Below, in pieces: positions 36,489 to 45,083 of a DNA stretch of 64,000 nucleotides. The notes under the pieces are model-generated. The model saw only the letters and a program-made list of their open reading frames with translations. It made no database searches and was not told the origin of the DNA. The DNA comes from Bacteroides sp. OM05-12 (GTDB taxonomy: Bacteria > Bacteroidota > Bacteroidia > Bacteroidales > Bacteroidaceae). Positions within the stretch are counted from its first letter, which is position 1. Every line of letters begins with the position of its first letter. The DNA is taken from positions 1 to 64,000 of the forward strand of contig NZ_QSUN01000010.1 in assembly GCF_003438995.1 (NCBI RefSeq), read 5' to 3'. Position numbers and translations under genes: made by a program.

Positions 36489-38177
36489 ATGACTAAGAAG
36501 TTGTATTTGCCATTACTAATGGCGTTGGTTATCGCATTAGCATCTTGCGGTAAAATGGGCGAATTAAAGCCTGAATATTTCACAACTACTCCTCAGGTAT
36601 TGGAAGCTGTTGGTGGTAAAGTTCCTGTTACAATCAACGGAAAATTCCCGGAAAAGTATCTAAAGAAGAACGCAGTTGTTGAAGTAACTCCTGTTTTAAA
36701 ATGGAATGGTGGCGAAGTTAAAGGTCAACCTGCAACTTTCCAAGGTGAAAAAGTAGAAGGCAACGACCAGACTATCTCTTACAAAGCTGGTGGTAACTAC
36801 ACTATGAAAGCATCTTTCGACTATGTTCCTGAGATGGCTAAATCTGAGTTATATCTTGAATTCAAAGCTAAAGTTGGAAAGAAAGAAGTTAATATTCCTT
36901 CTATCAAGATTGCAGACGGTGTAATTTCTACATCTGAATTGCTTGGCAAGACAGTTGGTAGCGCAAATCCTGCTGATGCAGAAGATGCATTCCAACGCAT
37001 TATCAAACAAGCTAAAGAAGCTAAGATCATGTTCCTTATCCAACAAGCTAATCTTCGTGCAAGCGAATTGAAGTCTAATGAAATTCAAGATTTCAATCAA
37101 ACTGTAGTTGATGTTTACGCTGACCAAAAGGGTAAGAAGATCAACAATATCGAAATCTCTGCTTATGCATCTCCTGATGGTGGTGTTAAGTTGAACACAG
37201 GTTTGGCAGAAAATCGTGAAGGTAACACTGCTAACTATGTAAACAAAGAATTGAAGAAAGGTAAAGTTGAAGCTACTGTAGATTCTAAATACACCGCTCA
37301 AGACTGGGAAGGATTCCAAGAATTGGTTTCTAAATCAAACATCCAGGATAAAGACCTTATCCTTCGCGTTCTTTCTATGTATCAAGATCCTGAACAAAGA
37401 GAAGCTGAAATCAAGAACATCTCTTCTGTTTACAAAACTTTGGCTGACGAAATCCTTCCTCAATTAAGACGTTCTCGTTTGACTTTGAACTATGACTTAA
37501 TCGGTAAGTCTGACGAAGAAATCATGCAATTCGTTGATTCAGATCCGAAACAACTGAATGTAGAAGAACTTCTTTATGCAGGAACATTGACTAATGACAG
37601 AGCTAAGAGAGAAAAGATCTATACTTTGACAGTAGAACAATTCCCTAACGACTATCGTGCATATAACAACTTAGGCGAAATCGCTTACAGAAACGGTGAC
37701 GTTGCAAAAGCTGAATCTTTCGTTAACAAAGCAGCTAAGATTAACGCTAGCGCTCCTGAAGTTAACATGAACCTCGGTTTGATCGCATTGGCTAAGGGTG
37801 ATAAAGCTGCTGCTGAAACTTATCTTGGCAAGGCTTCCGGTGCTAAAGAATTGAACGAAGCTCTTGGTAACTTATACGTTGCTCAAGGTCAATACGAAAG
37901 AGCTGTAAACGCATTCGGTGATACTAAGACTAACAGTGCTGCTCTTGCTCAGATCCTTGCTAAGGATTACAACAAAGCTAAGAACACTCTTTCAGGTATC
38001 CAGAATCCTGACGCTTACACTGATTACTTGATGGCTGTTCTTGGTGCAAGAACTAACAACAGTTCTATGGTAACTAACAGCTTGGCTAGCGCTATCAAGA
38101 AAGAACCAGCTTTAGCTAAATATGCTGCTAACGATATCGAATTCTCAAAATATGCTATCAGCTCTATCATTAAATAA
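36489..38177 (+). CDS. OmpA-like lipoprotein with C-terminal TPR repeats
   Basis: A 562-residue lipoprotein (lipobox ALASC) with a beta-rich N-terminus, an OmpA-like region around IEISAYASPDGGVKLNTGLAE (Asn/Arg-containing, as in peptidoglycan-binding OmpA domains), and two or more TPR repeats (YRAYNNLGEIAYRNGDVAKAE). Codons are strongly biased (GCT, AAG, GGT, GAA), unlike the surrounding genes, so it is probably very abundant. The ATG at 36489 is preceded by the conserved position of its signal peptide. It ends at a strong terminator. Confidence 0.8.
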   Translation: MTKKLYLPLLMALVIALASCGKMGELKPEYFTTTPQVLEAVGGKVPVTINGKFPEKYLKKNAVVEVTPVLKWNGGEVKGQPATFQGEKVEGNDQTISYKAGGNYTMKASFDYVPEMAKSELYLEFKAKVGKKEVNIPSIKIADGVISTSELLGKTVGSANPADAEDAFQRIIKQAKEAKIMFLIQQANLRASELKSNEIQDFNQTVVDVYADQKGKKINNIEISAYASPDGGVKLNTGLAENREGNTANYVNKELKKGKVEATVDSKYTAQDWEGFQELVSKSNIQDKDLILRVLSMYQDPEQREAEIKNISSVYKTLADEILPQLRRSRLTLNYDLIGKSDEEIMQFVDSDPKQLNVEELLYAGTLTNDRAKREKIYTLTVEQFPNDYRAYNNLGEIAYRNGDVAKAESFVNKAAKINASAPEVNMNLGLIALAKGDKAAAETYLGKASGAKELNEALGNLYVAQGQYERAVNAFGDTKTNSAALAQILAKDYNKAKNTLSGIQNPDAYTDYLMAVLGARTNNSSMVTNSLASAIKKEPALAKYAANDIEFSKYAISSIIK

Positions 38178-38201
38178 GCGATAGATATTTAAACTTATAA
38201 G

Positions 38202-38234
38202 AACGGGATTATCTTCGGATAGTCCCGTTTTTTT
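38202..38234 (+). terminator. Rho-independent terminator of the OmpA-like gene
   Basis: A 12-bp stem AACGGGATTATC / GATAGTCCCGTT closed by a TTCG tetraloop (38202-38229) and followed by a T-run to 38234. This is the strongest terminator in the window and suits a highly expressed gene. It lies 24 bases past the stop. Confidence 0.9.
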
Positions 38235-38411
38235 ATTCCCGCAAGTATAGAAAATACCAATCCAAACAAAACATCGGCATTTATGCACATATTTCAAATT
38301 ACATTCGCCTTACCTTCACTTATCACTACGGCAGCGTAAATTGCTGATGTATAGCGAGTAGAAGGTGAATGCAGTTCTTTTATCGGAAGTTATGTCAATT
38401 GAGAATTGAGC

Positions 38412-38453
38412 ATTGAAAATGGGAGGGTAAATTTTCGATTTCCCATTTTCAAT
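38412..38453. repeat. 13-bp inverted repeat in the intergenic region
   Basis: ATTGAAAATGGGA (38412-38424) and TCCCATTTTCAAT (38441-38453) form a perfect stem with a 16-bp loop. It lies just before copy B of the palindromic chain. Nothing is known of its role. Confidence 0.6.
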
Positions 38454-38472
38454 TTTCCATTGCCTAAAAAAC

Positions 38473-38812
38473 TGCCTTCACTTTAATTAAATAGTAATCA
38501 ATAATATAAGAGTAAAAAGTGATAAGGTGAAGGCAAGTCCAAGTAAAAGTTGAAACTGCGAAATTGGCAAAAAGAGCAAACAAAATCACCCAAGGGAGTG
38601 ATAGACAACGCTCCAGTAGATGTAAGCTATCGCTCCCTTGAGCGTTAAGTGATGCCTCCTTGAGCGATAGACAACGTCCCCTTATGTGATTTTGAAATGA
38701 CCTTTATGTTTTTAAAAACATAAAGTTGATTGAAAAAATCATAGGACGATTGAAGACAAAGATACGGTCGATTGATTGCAAACGATAGGAGTTTGCAAAC
38801 AATCGACCGTAT
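38473..38812. repeat. Modular palindromic repeat, copy B
   Basis: Colinear with copy A. Module 1: TGCCTTCAC (38473-38481) and GTGAAGGCA (38527-38535). Module 2: an imperfect AAATCACCCAAGGGAG / CCCCTTATGTGATTT pair with embedded CGCTCCCTTGAGCG-type units. Then a perfect 24-bp palindrome CTTTATGTTTTT/AAAAACATAAAG (38702-38725). Module 3: ATACGGTCGATTG (38762-38774) and CAATCGACCGTAT (38800-38812). The 17-bp core of module 3 is the reverse complement of that in copies A and C. The 38235-38919 interval holds nothing coding. Confidence 0.85.
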
Positions 38813-38866
38813 GCTAAACTATCTTCTTATACTTCTGACTAAATTAATCAAAAATAATCAGGAAAT

Positions 38867-38900
38867 TTTGTCTGTCTATAAAACAAAATAAGTACTTTCG
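38867..38900 (+). promoter_or_regulatory. Probable promoter of the DUF4369-like gene
   Basis: TTTG at 38867-38870, a 22-bp spacer and TACTTTCG at 38893-38900, one base off TAnnTTTG. The ATG follows at 38920. Confidence 0.55.
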
Positions 38901-38919
38901 CAGGAAAGTAAGCTTGTGT

Positions 38920-39963
38920 ATGAAAAAGATAGTTCCAATTATATTATTACTGCTCTGTTTATGTGGATGTCAAAAAGATAATCGCACTTTTACACTGAAC
39001 GGAACAATCAGTAATCTAAAAAACGACACGCTTTTCATCTACAACGATTTCAGCGAAAAGGGTAAACTAGATACGATTATCACCCAAAACGGTTCATTTA
39101 CGTATACCACCCGCCTGGATACAATCACCCCTCTGACACTATTGATAAATGAGACGACAGAATATCCCATCTATGCCGACAAAAACCTAAAAGTAACAGT
39201 AGACGGAGATGCCAACATGATAGAGTCTTTTATCATAGAAGGAGGAGTGCATAATGAGGACTTAAATGAGTTTCACAAATCCATCAATGGTATAACACAA
39301 CAAGAACTGATTACGGCTAAAGCCGACAGCTTCATCCGTCAACATCCCAATTCTTATGCAAACCTTTATTTAATAGATAAGTATTTTGCCCAAACGGCAT
39401 CACCGGATTTTAAAACGATTCTGACATTGATAAAGTCAATAAACGGAGAGTTACAAGACCAGCCGTCCATGAAGCAACTGAGCGAAATCGCCAAAAAACA
39501 AAAAGAAAGGATTAACAATAAGATATCTCCCTACTTTAGCATCAAAAACAAAAAAGGAGAATTACTGACATTGGCAAACTATAAAGACAAATATCTATTG
39601 ATTAACTTCTGGGCTACATGGGATGATGCTTCTTTAAAAGAAAACCAAGCACTGAAAAAAATTAGTAAGAAATTCAAGAAAGAAAGGGCATTTACAATGC
39701 TCGGTATTTCTTTGGATATTGATAAAAAAGCATGGGAAGAAACAATCCAAAAAGATACACTCAATTGGGAACAAGTGATAGAGCTCGATGGTTTTGATGG
39801 AAGTACAGCAGAACAGTTCTGTATAGAAAAGCTCCCTGCCAATGTATTGATTGGTCCTAAAAAAGAAATTATAGCTGTTAACTTATTCGGGAAACAACTA
39901 ACCGACAAATTAGAAGAAGTATTAAAAGAAAGTAGCGGCAAAAACAATAAAAACAACAAATAA
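38920..39963 (+). CDS. DUF4369/thioredoxin-fold lipoprotein without CxxC
   Basis: A 347-residue lipoprotein (lipobox LCLCGC, Cys about 17) with an N-terminal DUF4369-like beta domain (FTLNGTISNLKNDTLFIYNDF) and a C-terminal TlpA/AhpC-type thioredoxin fold (PYFSIKNKKGELLTLANY, then LLINFWATWDDAS). In active TlpA-like proteins the last block is WCxxC; here it is WDDAS, so both redox cysteines are gone. The fold looks otherwise intact, including the cis-Pro region KLPANVLIG. QKDN after the Cys resembles a surface-export signal. The start is the ATG at 38920, not the TTG 6 bases before. yifB begins 6 bases downstream. Confidence 0.85.
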   Translation: MKKIVPIILLLLCLCGCQKDNRTFTLNGTISNLKNDTLFIYNDFSEKGKLDTIITQNGSFTYTTRLDTITPLTLLINETTEYPIYADKNLKVTVDGDANMIESFIIEGGVHNEDLNEFHKSINGITQQELITAKADSFIRQHPNSYANLYLIDKYFAQTASPDFKTILTLIKSINGELQDQPSMKQLSEIAKKQKERINNKISPYFSIKNKKGELLTLANYKDKYLLINFWATWDDASLKENQALKKISKKFKKERAFTMLGISLDIDKKAWEETIQKDTLNWEQVIELDGFDGSTAEQFCIEKLPANVLIGPKKEIIAVNLFGKQLTDKLEEVLKESSGKNNKNNK

Positions 39964-39969
39964 ACATAC

Positions 39970-41508
39970 ATGCTTGTAAAAGTTTTCGGGGCGGCAGTTC
40001 AAGGTATTGATGCTACCGTCGTTACCATTGAAGTGAATAGTTCCCGAGGATGCAAGTTCTACCTGGTAGGATTGCCGGATTCCGCCGTCAAAGAGAGCCA
40101 TGAACGCATTATTTCCGCATTACAGGTCAACGGATATAAATTTCCGACAAGCCAGATCGTCGTAAACATGGCTCCTGCCGATATACGAAAAGAAGGTTCT
40201 TCTTATGATTTACCTTTAGCCATAGGCATATTGGCCGCAGTAAAATCCATATCCGATGAGAAGCTCCATAAATATATCATAATCGGAGAGTTAAGTCTCG
40301 ACGGAAGTTTACAAGGCATAAAAGGCGCATTGCCCATTGCCATCAAAGCACGCGAAGAGGGATATGAAGGTATTATTCTGCCGAAACAGAATGCCCGAGA
40401 AGCCGCCGTTGTCAATAATCTGAATGTATTTGGTGTAGAAAACATCAAAGAGGTTATTGAATTTTTGAATGGTGAAAGGACATTAGAGCAAACTATTGTA
40501 AACACGCGAGAAGAGTTTTATGCTCAACAAAATGAATTTGATGTTGACTTCTCCGACGTTAAAGGGCAAGAGAATGTTAAGCGTGCTTTGGAAGTTGCCG
40601 CTGCTGGCGGGCACAACCTTCTTATGATTGGCGCCCCGGGTAGTGGTAAATCCATGATGGCGAAACGATTACCATCCATTCTTCCTCCTTTATCATTGGG
40701 AGAAAGTCTGGAAACGACCAAGATACACTCCGTAGCCGGTAAACTGGGGAAAGATACTTCGCTGATTACCAAGCGACCGTTTCGAAGTCCTCACCATACC
40801 ATCTCGCAAGTTGCAATGGTAGGCGGCGGAAGTTATCCTCAACCGGGGGAAATTAGTTTGTCTCACAATGGAATTTTGTTTTTGGATGAACTTCCGGAAT
40901 TCAACAGAAGTGTTTTGGAAGTGCTACGCCAACCTTTGGAAGACCGCCAGATTTCGGTTTCACGCGCCAGATACAGCATTAACTTCCCGGCAGGTTTTAT
41001 GATGATCGCTTCCATGAACCCTTGTCCATGCGGATATTACAATCATCCCACCAAACCATGTGTATGCAATCCCGGAATTGTACAAAAATATCTTAGCCGT
41101 ATTTCCGGCCCGTTACTGGACCGTATCGACATACAAATAGAAATTGTGCCCGTACCTTTCGAAAAAATATCAGACACACGCGTCGGAGAATCCAGCGAAA
41201 GCATCCGTCAACGGGTTATTAACGCCAGACAGATACAGGAACGGCGTTATGCCAATTACAAAGGCATTTATTGTAACGCACAAATTACCCCAAAGCTATT
41301 ATCACAATTTGCACAACCGGATGAAAAAGGATTGATATTATTGAAGAATGCCATGACACGACTGAATCTGTCGGCACGTGCGTATGACAGGATATTAAAA
41401 GTATCACGTACAATTGCAGATTTGGAAGGAAGCGAGGAAATAAAAAGTTCCCATCTTGCAGAGGCTATCGGCTATCGTAATTTAGACAGGGAAAGCTGGG
41501 CTGGTTAA
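39970..41508 (+). CDS. ComM/YifB-family Mg-chelatase-like AAA+ ATPase
   Basis: A 512-residue AAA+ ATPase of the YifB/ComM family. In other bacteria ComM is a helicase that aids branch migration during integration of transforming DNA. An N-terminal chelatase-like domain (LPDSAVKESHERIISALQVNG) precedes Walker A GAPGSGKSMMAKR and Walker B GILFLDELPEF; a Cys cluster NPCPCGYYNHPTKPCVC follows. It is in tandem with the preceding lipoprotein gene. Its stop abuts the stop of the convergent gene. Confidence 0.93.
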   Translation: MLVKVFGAAVQGIDATVVTIEVNSSRGCKFYLVGLPDSAVKESHERIISALQVNGYKFPTSQIVVNMAPADIRKEGSSYDLPLAIGILAAVKSISDEKLHKYIIIGELSLDGSLQGIKGALPIAIKAREEGYEGIILPKQNAREAAVVNNLNVFGVENIKEVIEFLNGERTLEQTIVNTREEFYAQQNEFDVDFSDVKGQENVKRALEVAAAGGHNLLMIGAPGSGKSMMAKRLPSILPPLSLGESLETTKIHSVAGKLGKDTSLITKRPFRSPHHTISQVAMVGGGSYPQPGEISLSHNGILFLDELPEFNRSVLEVLRQPLEDRQISVSRARYSINFPAGFMMIASMNPCPCGYYNHPTKPCVCNPGIVQKYLSRISGPLLDRIDIQIEIVPVPFEKISDTRVGESSESIRQRVINARQIQERRYANYKGIYCNAQITPKLLSQFAQPDEKGLILLKNAMTRLNLSARAYDRILKVSRTIADLEGSEEIKSSHLAEAIGYRNLDRESWAG

Positions 41509-42579
41509 TTATTTCAATCGATTATAGTGGCAAACCAAAAGTTCCCCGTTATTGTCACGCAGATGCATACCATTACCTTCACAATAACGGAAGAAACTGC
41601 AATCGGCACACTGTCCTTTCTTTGCCCATTCACGGTCACGGAATTCACGGAAACCATTTTCCCATACATCCATAAAATTATCCTTATAGATATTCCCTTG
41701 ATGATAATCACTACGGATACTCGGACAGGCAGAGATCGTACCGTCTGCCAAGACAGAAGCTATGCTTATTCCGGCATTGCAGGAGTAGAAATGGTCACGT
41801 ACCTCTCCCTCATATTCTCCCAAAAAGCCTTCACAAGCGAAAGAAATATGCATCCCTCCTACCTTACGCATACGTTTGATAAACTCCATTAAACCGATAA
41901 GTTCAGTATTCGTTAATTGCAATTCCGGAGATTGAGCGGCTCTTCCTACAGGGAATATAGTAAAGATACGCCAATTACGCACGCCCAGATTGACTAGGAA
42001 ATTTCTAAAAGTCACGAGATACGGATAGTTCTTCCGATTGATGCAAGTAACAACGTCCCATAACAATTCACCATCCTCTGCAAGCATTTTTATCGCTTTC
42101 GTAGCACGTTCAAAACTTTCTTTATTGCCACGCAACCAATTGTGCTCCTCGGCAAAACCGTCTAAACTGATGGTCGCGGAGCGCACCCCCGCATCCATCA
42201 AATTATCCAACCGTGCCCGAGAAAGGTAGAAACCATTTGAAACGAATCCCCAAGGATAGCCACGTTCATAAAGTGCCTGTCCACATTCTTCCAAATCATT
42301 TCTCAGGAGTGGTTCTCCTCCGGAAATAATAACACTGACATCATGCGGATTAACGTGCGGGGTAATAGAATCAATCACAGAAATAAAATCTTCGACAGGC
42401 ATATCTTCTTTCTCGATGTTCTTCTGACAATCACTGCCACAATGCCGACAATGAAGATTACAACGCAAAGTACATTCCCAAAATAACTGTCGGAGAGAAT
42501 GAAGCTCGATATTGTTTTTTCTTATCTTGCGCGCAGCTTCCAACGCAAGACGTTTACGGAGAGAAAGTTCAAACGGCAT
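41509..42579 (-). CDS. Radical SAM/SPASM enzyme of a lipoprotein-associated system
   Basis: A 356-residue radical SAM enzyme. Cys40, Cys44 and Cys47 (CNLHCRHC) bind the 4Fe-4S cluster that cleaves SAM; GGEPLLR follows. A C-terminal SPASM-like Cys set (FYSCNAGIS, ISACPS, CADCSFFRYC, LVCHYN) suggests auxiliary clusters, as in peptide- or protein-modifying enzymes. I recall a Bacteroidetes family of such enzymes paired with small lipoproteins (TIGR04133/TIGR04134), and the partner lies immediately upstream, overlapping by 11 bases. The reaction is unknown. Start is the ATG at 42579. Confidence 0.85.
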   Translation of the reverse strand: MPFELSLRKRLALEAARKIRKNNIELHSLRQLFWECTLRCNLHCRHCGSDCQKNIEKEDMPVEDFISVIDSITPHVNPHDVSVIISGGEPLLRNDLEECGQALYERGYPWGFVSNGFYLSRARLDNLMDAGVRSATISLDGFAEEHNWLRGNKESFERATKAIKMLAEDGELLWDVVTCINRKNYPYLVTFRNFLVNLGVRNWRIFTIFPVGRAAQSPELQLTNTELIGLMEFIKRMRKVGGMHISFACEGFLGEYEGEVRDHFYSCNAGISIASVLADGTISACPSIRSDYHQGNIYKDNFMDVWENGFREFRDREWAKKGQCADCSFFRYCEGNGMHLRDNNGELLVCHYNRLK

Positions 42580-42826
42580 GATTCTTTCTCTCGTTTAAAG
42601 TATTTAAAATATATGTTTCTCCGGATTCACAAATCATTGTATCCGATGCAACTTCTGCAGATTTATCTTTTGCCTTATATATAGAAGCAGGCATCCCATA
42701 CATAGGGACGATCTCATTTACTTCGTCTTCATCCGAACACGAACCAAAACCCATCAGGGCTAAAAGCCCTGACAGCATTTTGTTATATAAATGCAGCCAT
42801 TTTGCCTTACAACTTTTCTTTATCAT
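42569..42826 (-). CDS. Small lipoprotein paired with the radical SAM enzyme
   Basis: An 85-residue predicted lipoprotein: basic N-terminus, hydrophobic segment, lipobox-like GFGSC, then SDEDEVNE, which matches the acidic surface-export signal of Bacteroides lipoproteins. A short body with MYGMPASIYKAKDKS follows; MYGMP-type motifs recur in such partners. Partners known to me are longer and carry a beta-sandwich domain, so this one looks short. It ends inside the enzyme gene (11-base overlap), so the two are translationally coupled. It is the likely substrate or partner; that is inference. ATG at 42826 is preceded by AGAAG; a TTG at 42850 would add eight residues. Confidence 0.75.
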   Translation of the reverse strand: MIKKSCKAKWLHLYNKMLSGLLALMGFGSCSDEDEVNEIVPMYGMPASIYKAKDKSAEVASDTMICESGETYILNTLNERKNHAV

Positions 42827-42931
42827 GCCTAATTCTTCTTCTAAAATCAAAGTCTTTTAAAAGGCTTTACTATATAAACGGACAAAATGGGAGATACTGC
42901 ATATAATTATTACATTTTTCCACATATTTTT

Positions 42932-44992
42932 TTATTTTTCTACCCTAATTCTCGCGTCGACAGCAATAACATCTGTTTCTGTTGCCAATAACGGATTGAT
43001 ATCCATCTCTTTAATCTCAGTGGCAAAACGCAAGAGAGTAGACAAGCGAACTATAATCTCAGCAAATTTATCTTCGTTGACACCTTTCTGTCCACGTGTT
43101 CCTTTTATAATCTTATAAGCGCGGAGTGAATGAATCATTGAATAGGCTTCCGAATACGACAAAGGTGCAAGACCCGAAGAAACATCTTTCAAGACTTCAA
43201 CAAATATGCCTCCCAAACCGCATAATACGACATGCCCGAATTTTTCCTCATATTTAGCTCCAATAAACAACTCTGTTCCTTTCAACATCGGCTGTACCAT
43301 TATAGCCGTAGCTTCAGGAATCTTCATCATCCGGTCGAACTCCAAAGACAAATGCTCTTCTGTTTTAATATTAAGTACTACTCCACCTACGTCAGACTTA
43401 TGCACAGGTCCCACTACTTTCGCAACCACAGGAAAACCACAACGGCGGGCAAATGCCAAAACTTCTTCTTTTTCCGCAGAAACAAACTCTGCAACCAAAG
43501 GTATTCCTGCCGCACTCAACAATTCCTGTACATAATTTGGAGCTATGTAACCGTTCTCCGGCACATCATCAATTATGTGACGAATACGGGGAACATCTAC
43601 TCCGAACAATTCTATCTCTTTTACCGCAGGATTCGGAGCATTAATAATTCGTGAAAGGGCCGTACCTAAAGTTACTTCATCAGAAAAGTTCACATGACCT
43701 TTCTTTAAAAAAGCATCCACTTCCTTACCGGCAGTATGCACAGACGGAAGAATCGGGAATACAGGTTTCTTACAGGTAAGCATCTTTTTATGTAAAACCT
43801 CATAAGCATCATACATCTTCACCAATCCCGGAGTTCCGAAAATTACCAGAATAGCATCAATCGTATCAAACTTTTCTTCACAATAATCGATTGCAATGCC
43901 AAGATGCTCCGGAGTTCCTGTTGCCAAAATATCAATAGGGTTGCCTACTGCCGCACCCGGAAAGAGTTTGCTTTTCAATTCGTCGGCTACTTTACCTTCC
44001 AGTTTAGGAACATTCAAACCTCCTTTTGACAAAGCATCCGTTAACATAACTCCCGGTCCGCCGGCATGAGTTACAATAGCAAAATTCCGACCCTTCAAGC
44101 GAGGCAATGTAAAAATACCTCCGACGGTAGTCAATTCTTCCCTTGAGAAACAACGAACAATACCCGCTTTACGGAAAAGAGCCTCAACAGCAGAATCAGA
44201 GCTGGCGATAGCTCCAGTATGGGATGAAGCCGCCCGGCTTCCGCTTTCCGAACTTCCAGCTTTTATAGCAGCAATCCTGCAACCTTTTCTGATTAATGAG
44301 GCTGAATGGAATAAAAGTCTATCCGGGTCTCCGATACTTTCAATATAAAGCAACTTAATTTTTGAATCTTTTCCAGGATCAAAGTGTTCGTCCATATACT
44401 GCAACACATCTTCCACACCTATTTGCTTCGCATTACCGACAGACCACACGGAATTAAACTGCAAGCCTTTGGTTACAGCACTCTCAAGGATAAAAACTGC
44501 TGTTGCACCGGAACTGGAAATAAGGTCTACCCCTTGTGGATGAAGGTTAGGAATAGGTTGTGTAAACACACTGTGATGCCACGTATTCATTAACCCGATA
44601 CAGTTAGGACCTATCAAAGATGCACCATATTTATTTACGGTTTCAAGAATACGGTCTTCCAATTCTGCCCCTTCATGTGTCTCCTCTCCAAATCCGGCAG
44701 AAAGAATAATAAAAGCCTTTACACCTTTATCTTTCGCCAAAATTTCAACGGCAGCAGGACAAGCAGGAGCCGGAATGGCAAGAATGGCCAAGTCCGTTTC
44801 TGGAATTAAAGAAACATCAGCATAAGAAAGAATGCCCTGCACTTCAGCTTCTTTAGGATTCACCGCACGAAGTTCTCCTTTATAACCACCGTTTATTACG
44901 TTTCGCAATATTGCTCCGCCCGGTTTCTGCACATTATTAGAAGCACCTACAACAACAATGCTATTCGGGTGCAGTAATTGATTTGTAATCAT
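42932..44992 (-). CDS. Acyl-CoA synthetase (ADP-forming), acetate--CoA ligase family
   Basis: A 686-residue fused alpha-beta enzyme that interconverts acyl-CoA plus ADP and Pi with acid plus ATP and CoA. Order of domains: CoA-binding (about 1-125, IVVVGASNNVQKPGGA), succinyl-CoA-ligase-like with the phosphorylated His in ASSHTGAIASSD (about 160-450), and C-terminal ATP-grasp (about 470-686, PVVAKVVGPVHKSDVGGVV). Acyl substrate cannot be read from the sequence. It stands alone, with 91 bases to the next gene on the same strand. Confidence 0.92.
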   Translation of the reverse strand: MITNQLLHPNSIVVVGASNNVQKPGGAILRNVINGGYKGELRAVNPKEAEVQGILSYADVSLIPETDLAILAIPAPACPAAVEILAKDKGVKAFIILSAGFGEETHEGAELEDRILETVNKYGASLIGPNCIGLMNTWHHSVFTQPIPNLHPQGVDLISSSGATAVFILESAVTKGLQFNSVWSVGNAKQIGVEDVLQYMDEHFDPGKDSKIKLLYIESIGDPDRLLFHSASLIRKGCRIAAIKAGSSESGSRAASSHTGAIASSDSAVEALFRKAGIVRCFSREELTTVGGIFTLPRLKGRNFAIVTHAGGPGVMLTDALSKGGLNVPKLEGKVADELKSKLFPGAAVGNPIDILATGTPEHLGIAIDYCEEKFDTIDAILVIFGTPGLVKMYDAYEVLHKKMLTCKKPVFPILPSVHTAGKEVDAFLKKGHVNFSDEVTLGTALSRIINAPNPAVKEIELFGVDVPRIRHIIDDVPENGYIAPNYVQELLSAAGIPLVAEFVSAEKEEVLAFARRCGFPVVAKVVGPVHKSDVGGVVLNIKTEEHLSLEFDRMMKIPEATAIMVQPMLKGTELFIGAKYEEKFGHVVLCGLGGIFVEVLKDVSSGLAPLSYSEAYSMIHSLRAYKIIKGTRGQKGVNEDKFAEIIVRLSTLLRFATEIKEMDINPLLATETDVIAVDARIRVEK

Positions 44993-45083
44993 AGTTTGTA
45001 TATTTTTCGGTTAAATATAGGAAACAAAGATAAACATCCCTTTGAACATTTCCTATTAAGATTAGAGATTTTTCCATCAACTC

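Noticed and set aside
38300..38400. Fourth copy of module 1 of the palindromic chain
   Set aside because: ACCTTCACTT and GAAGGTGAATG are partly similar to the arms but spacing and sequence are too diverged to count it.
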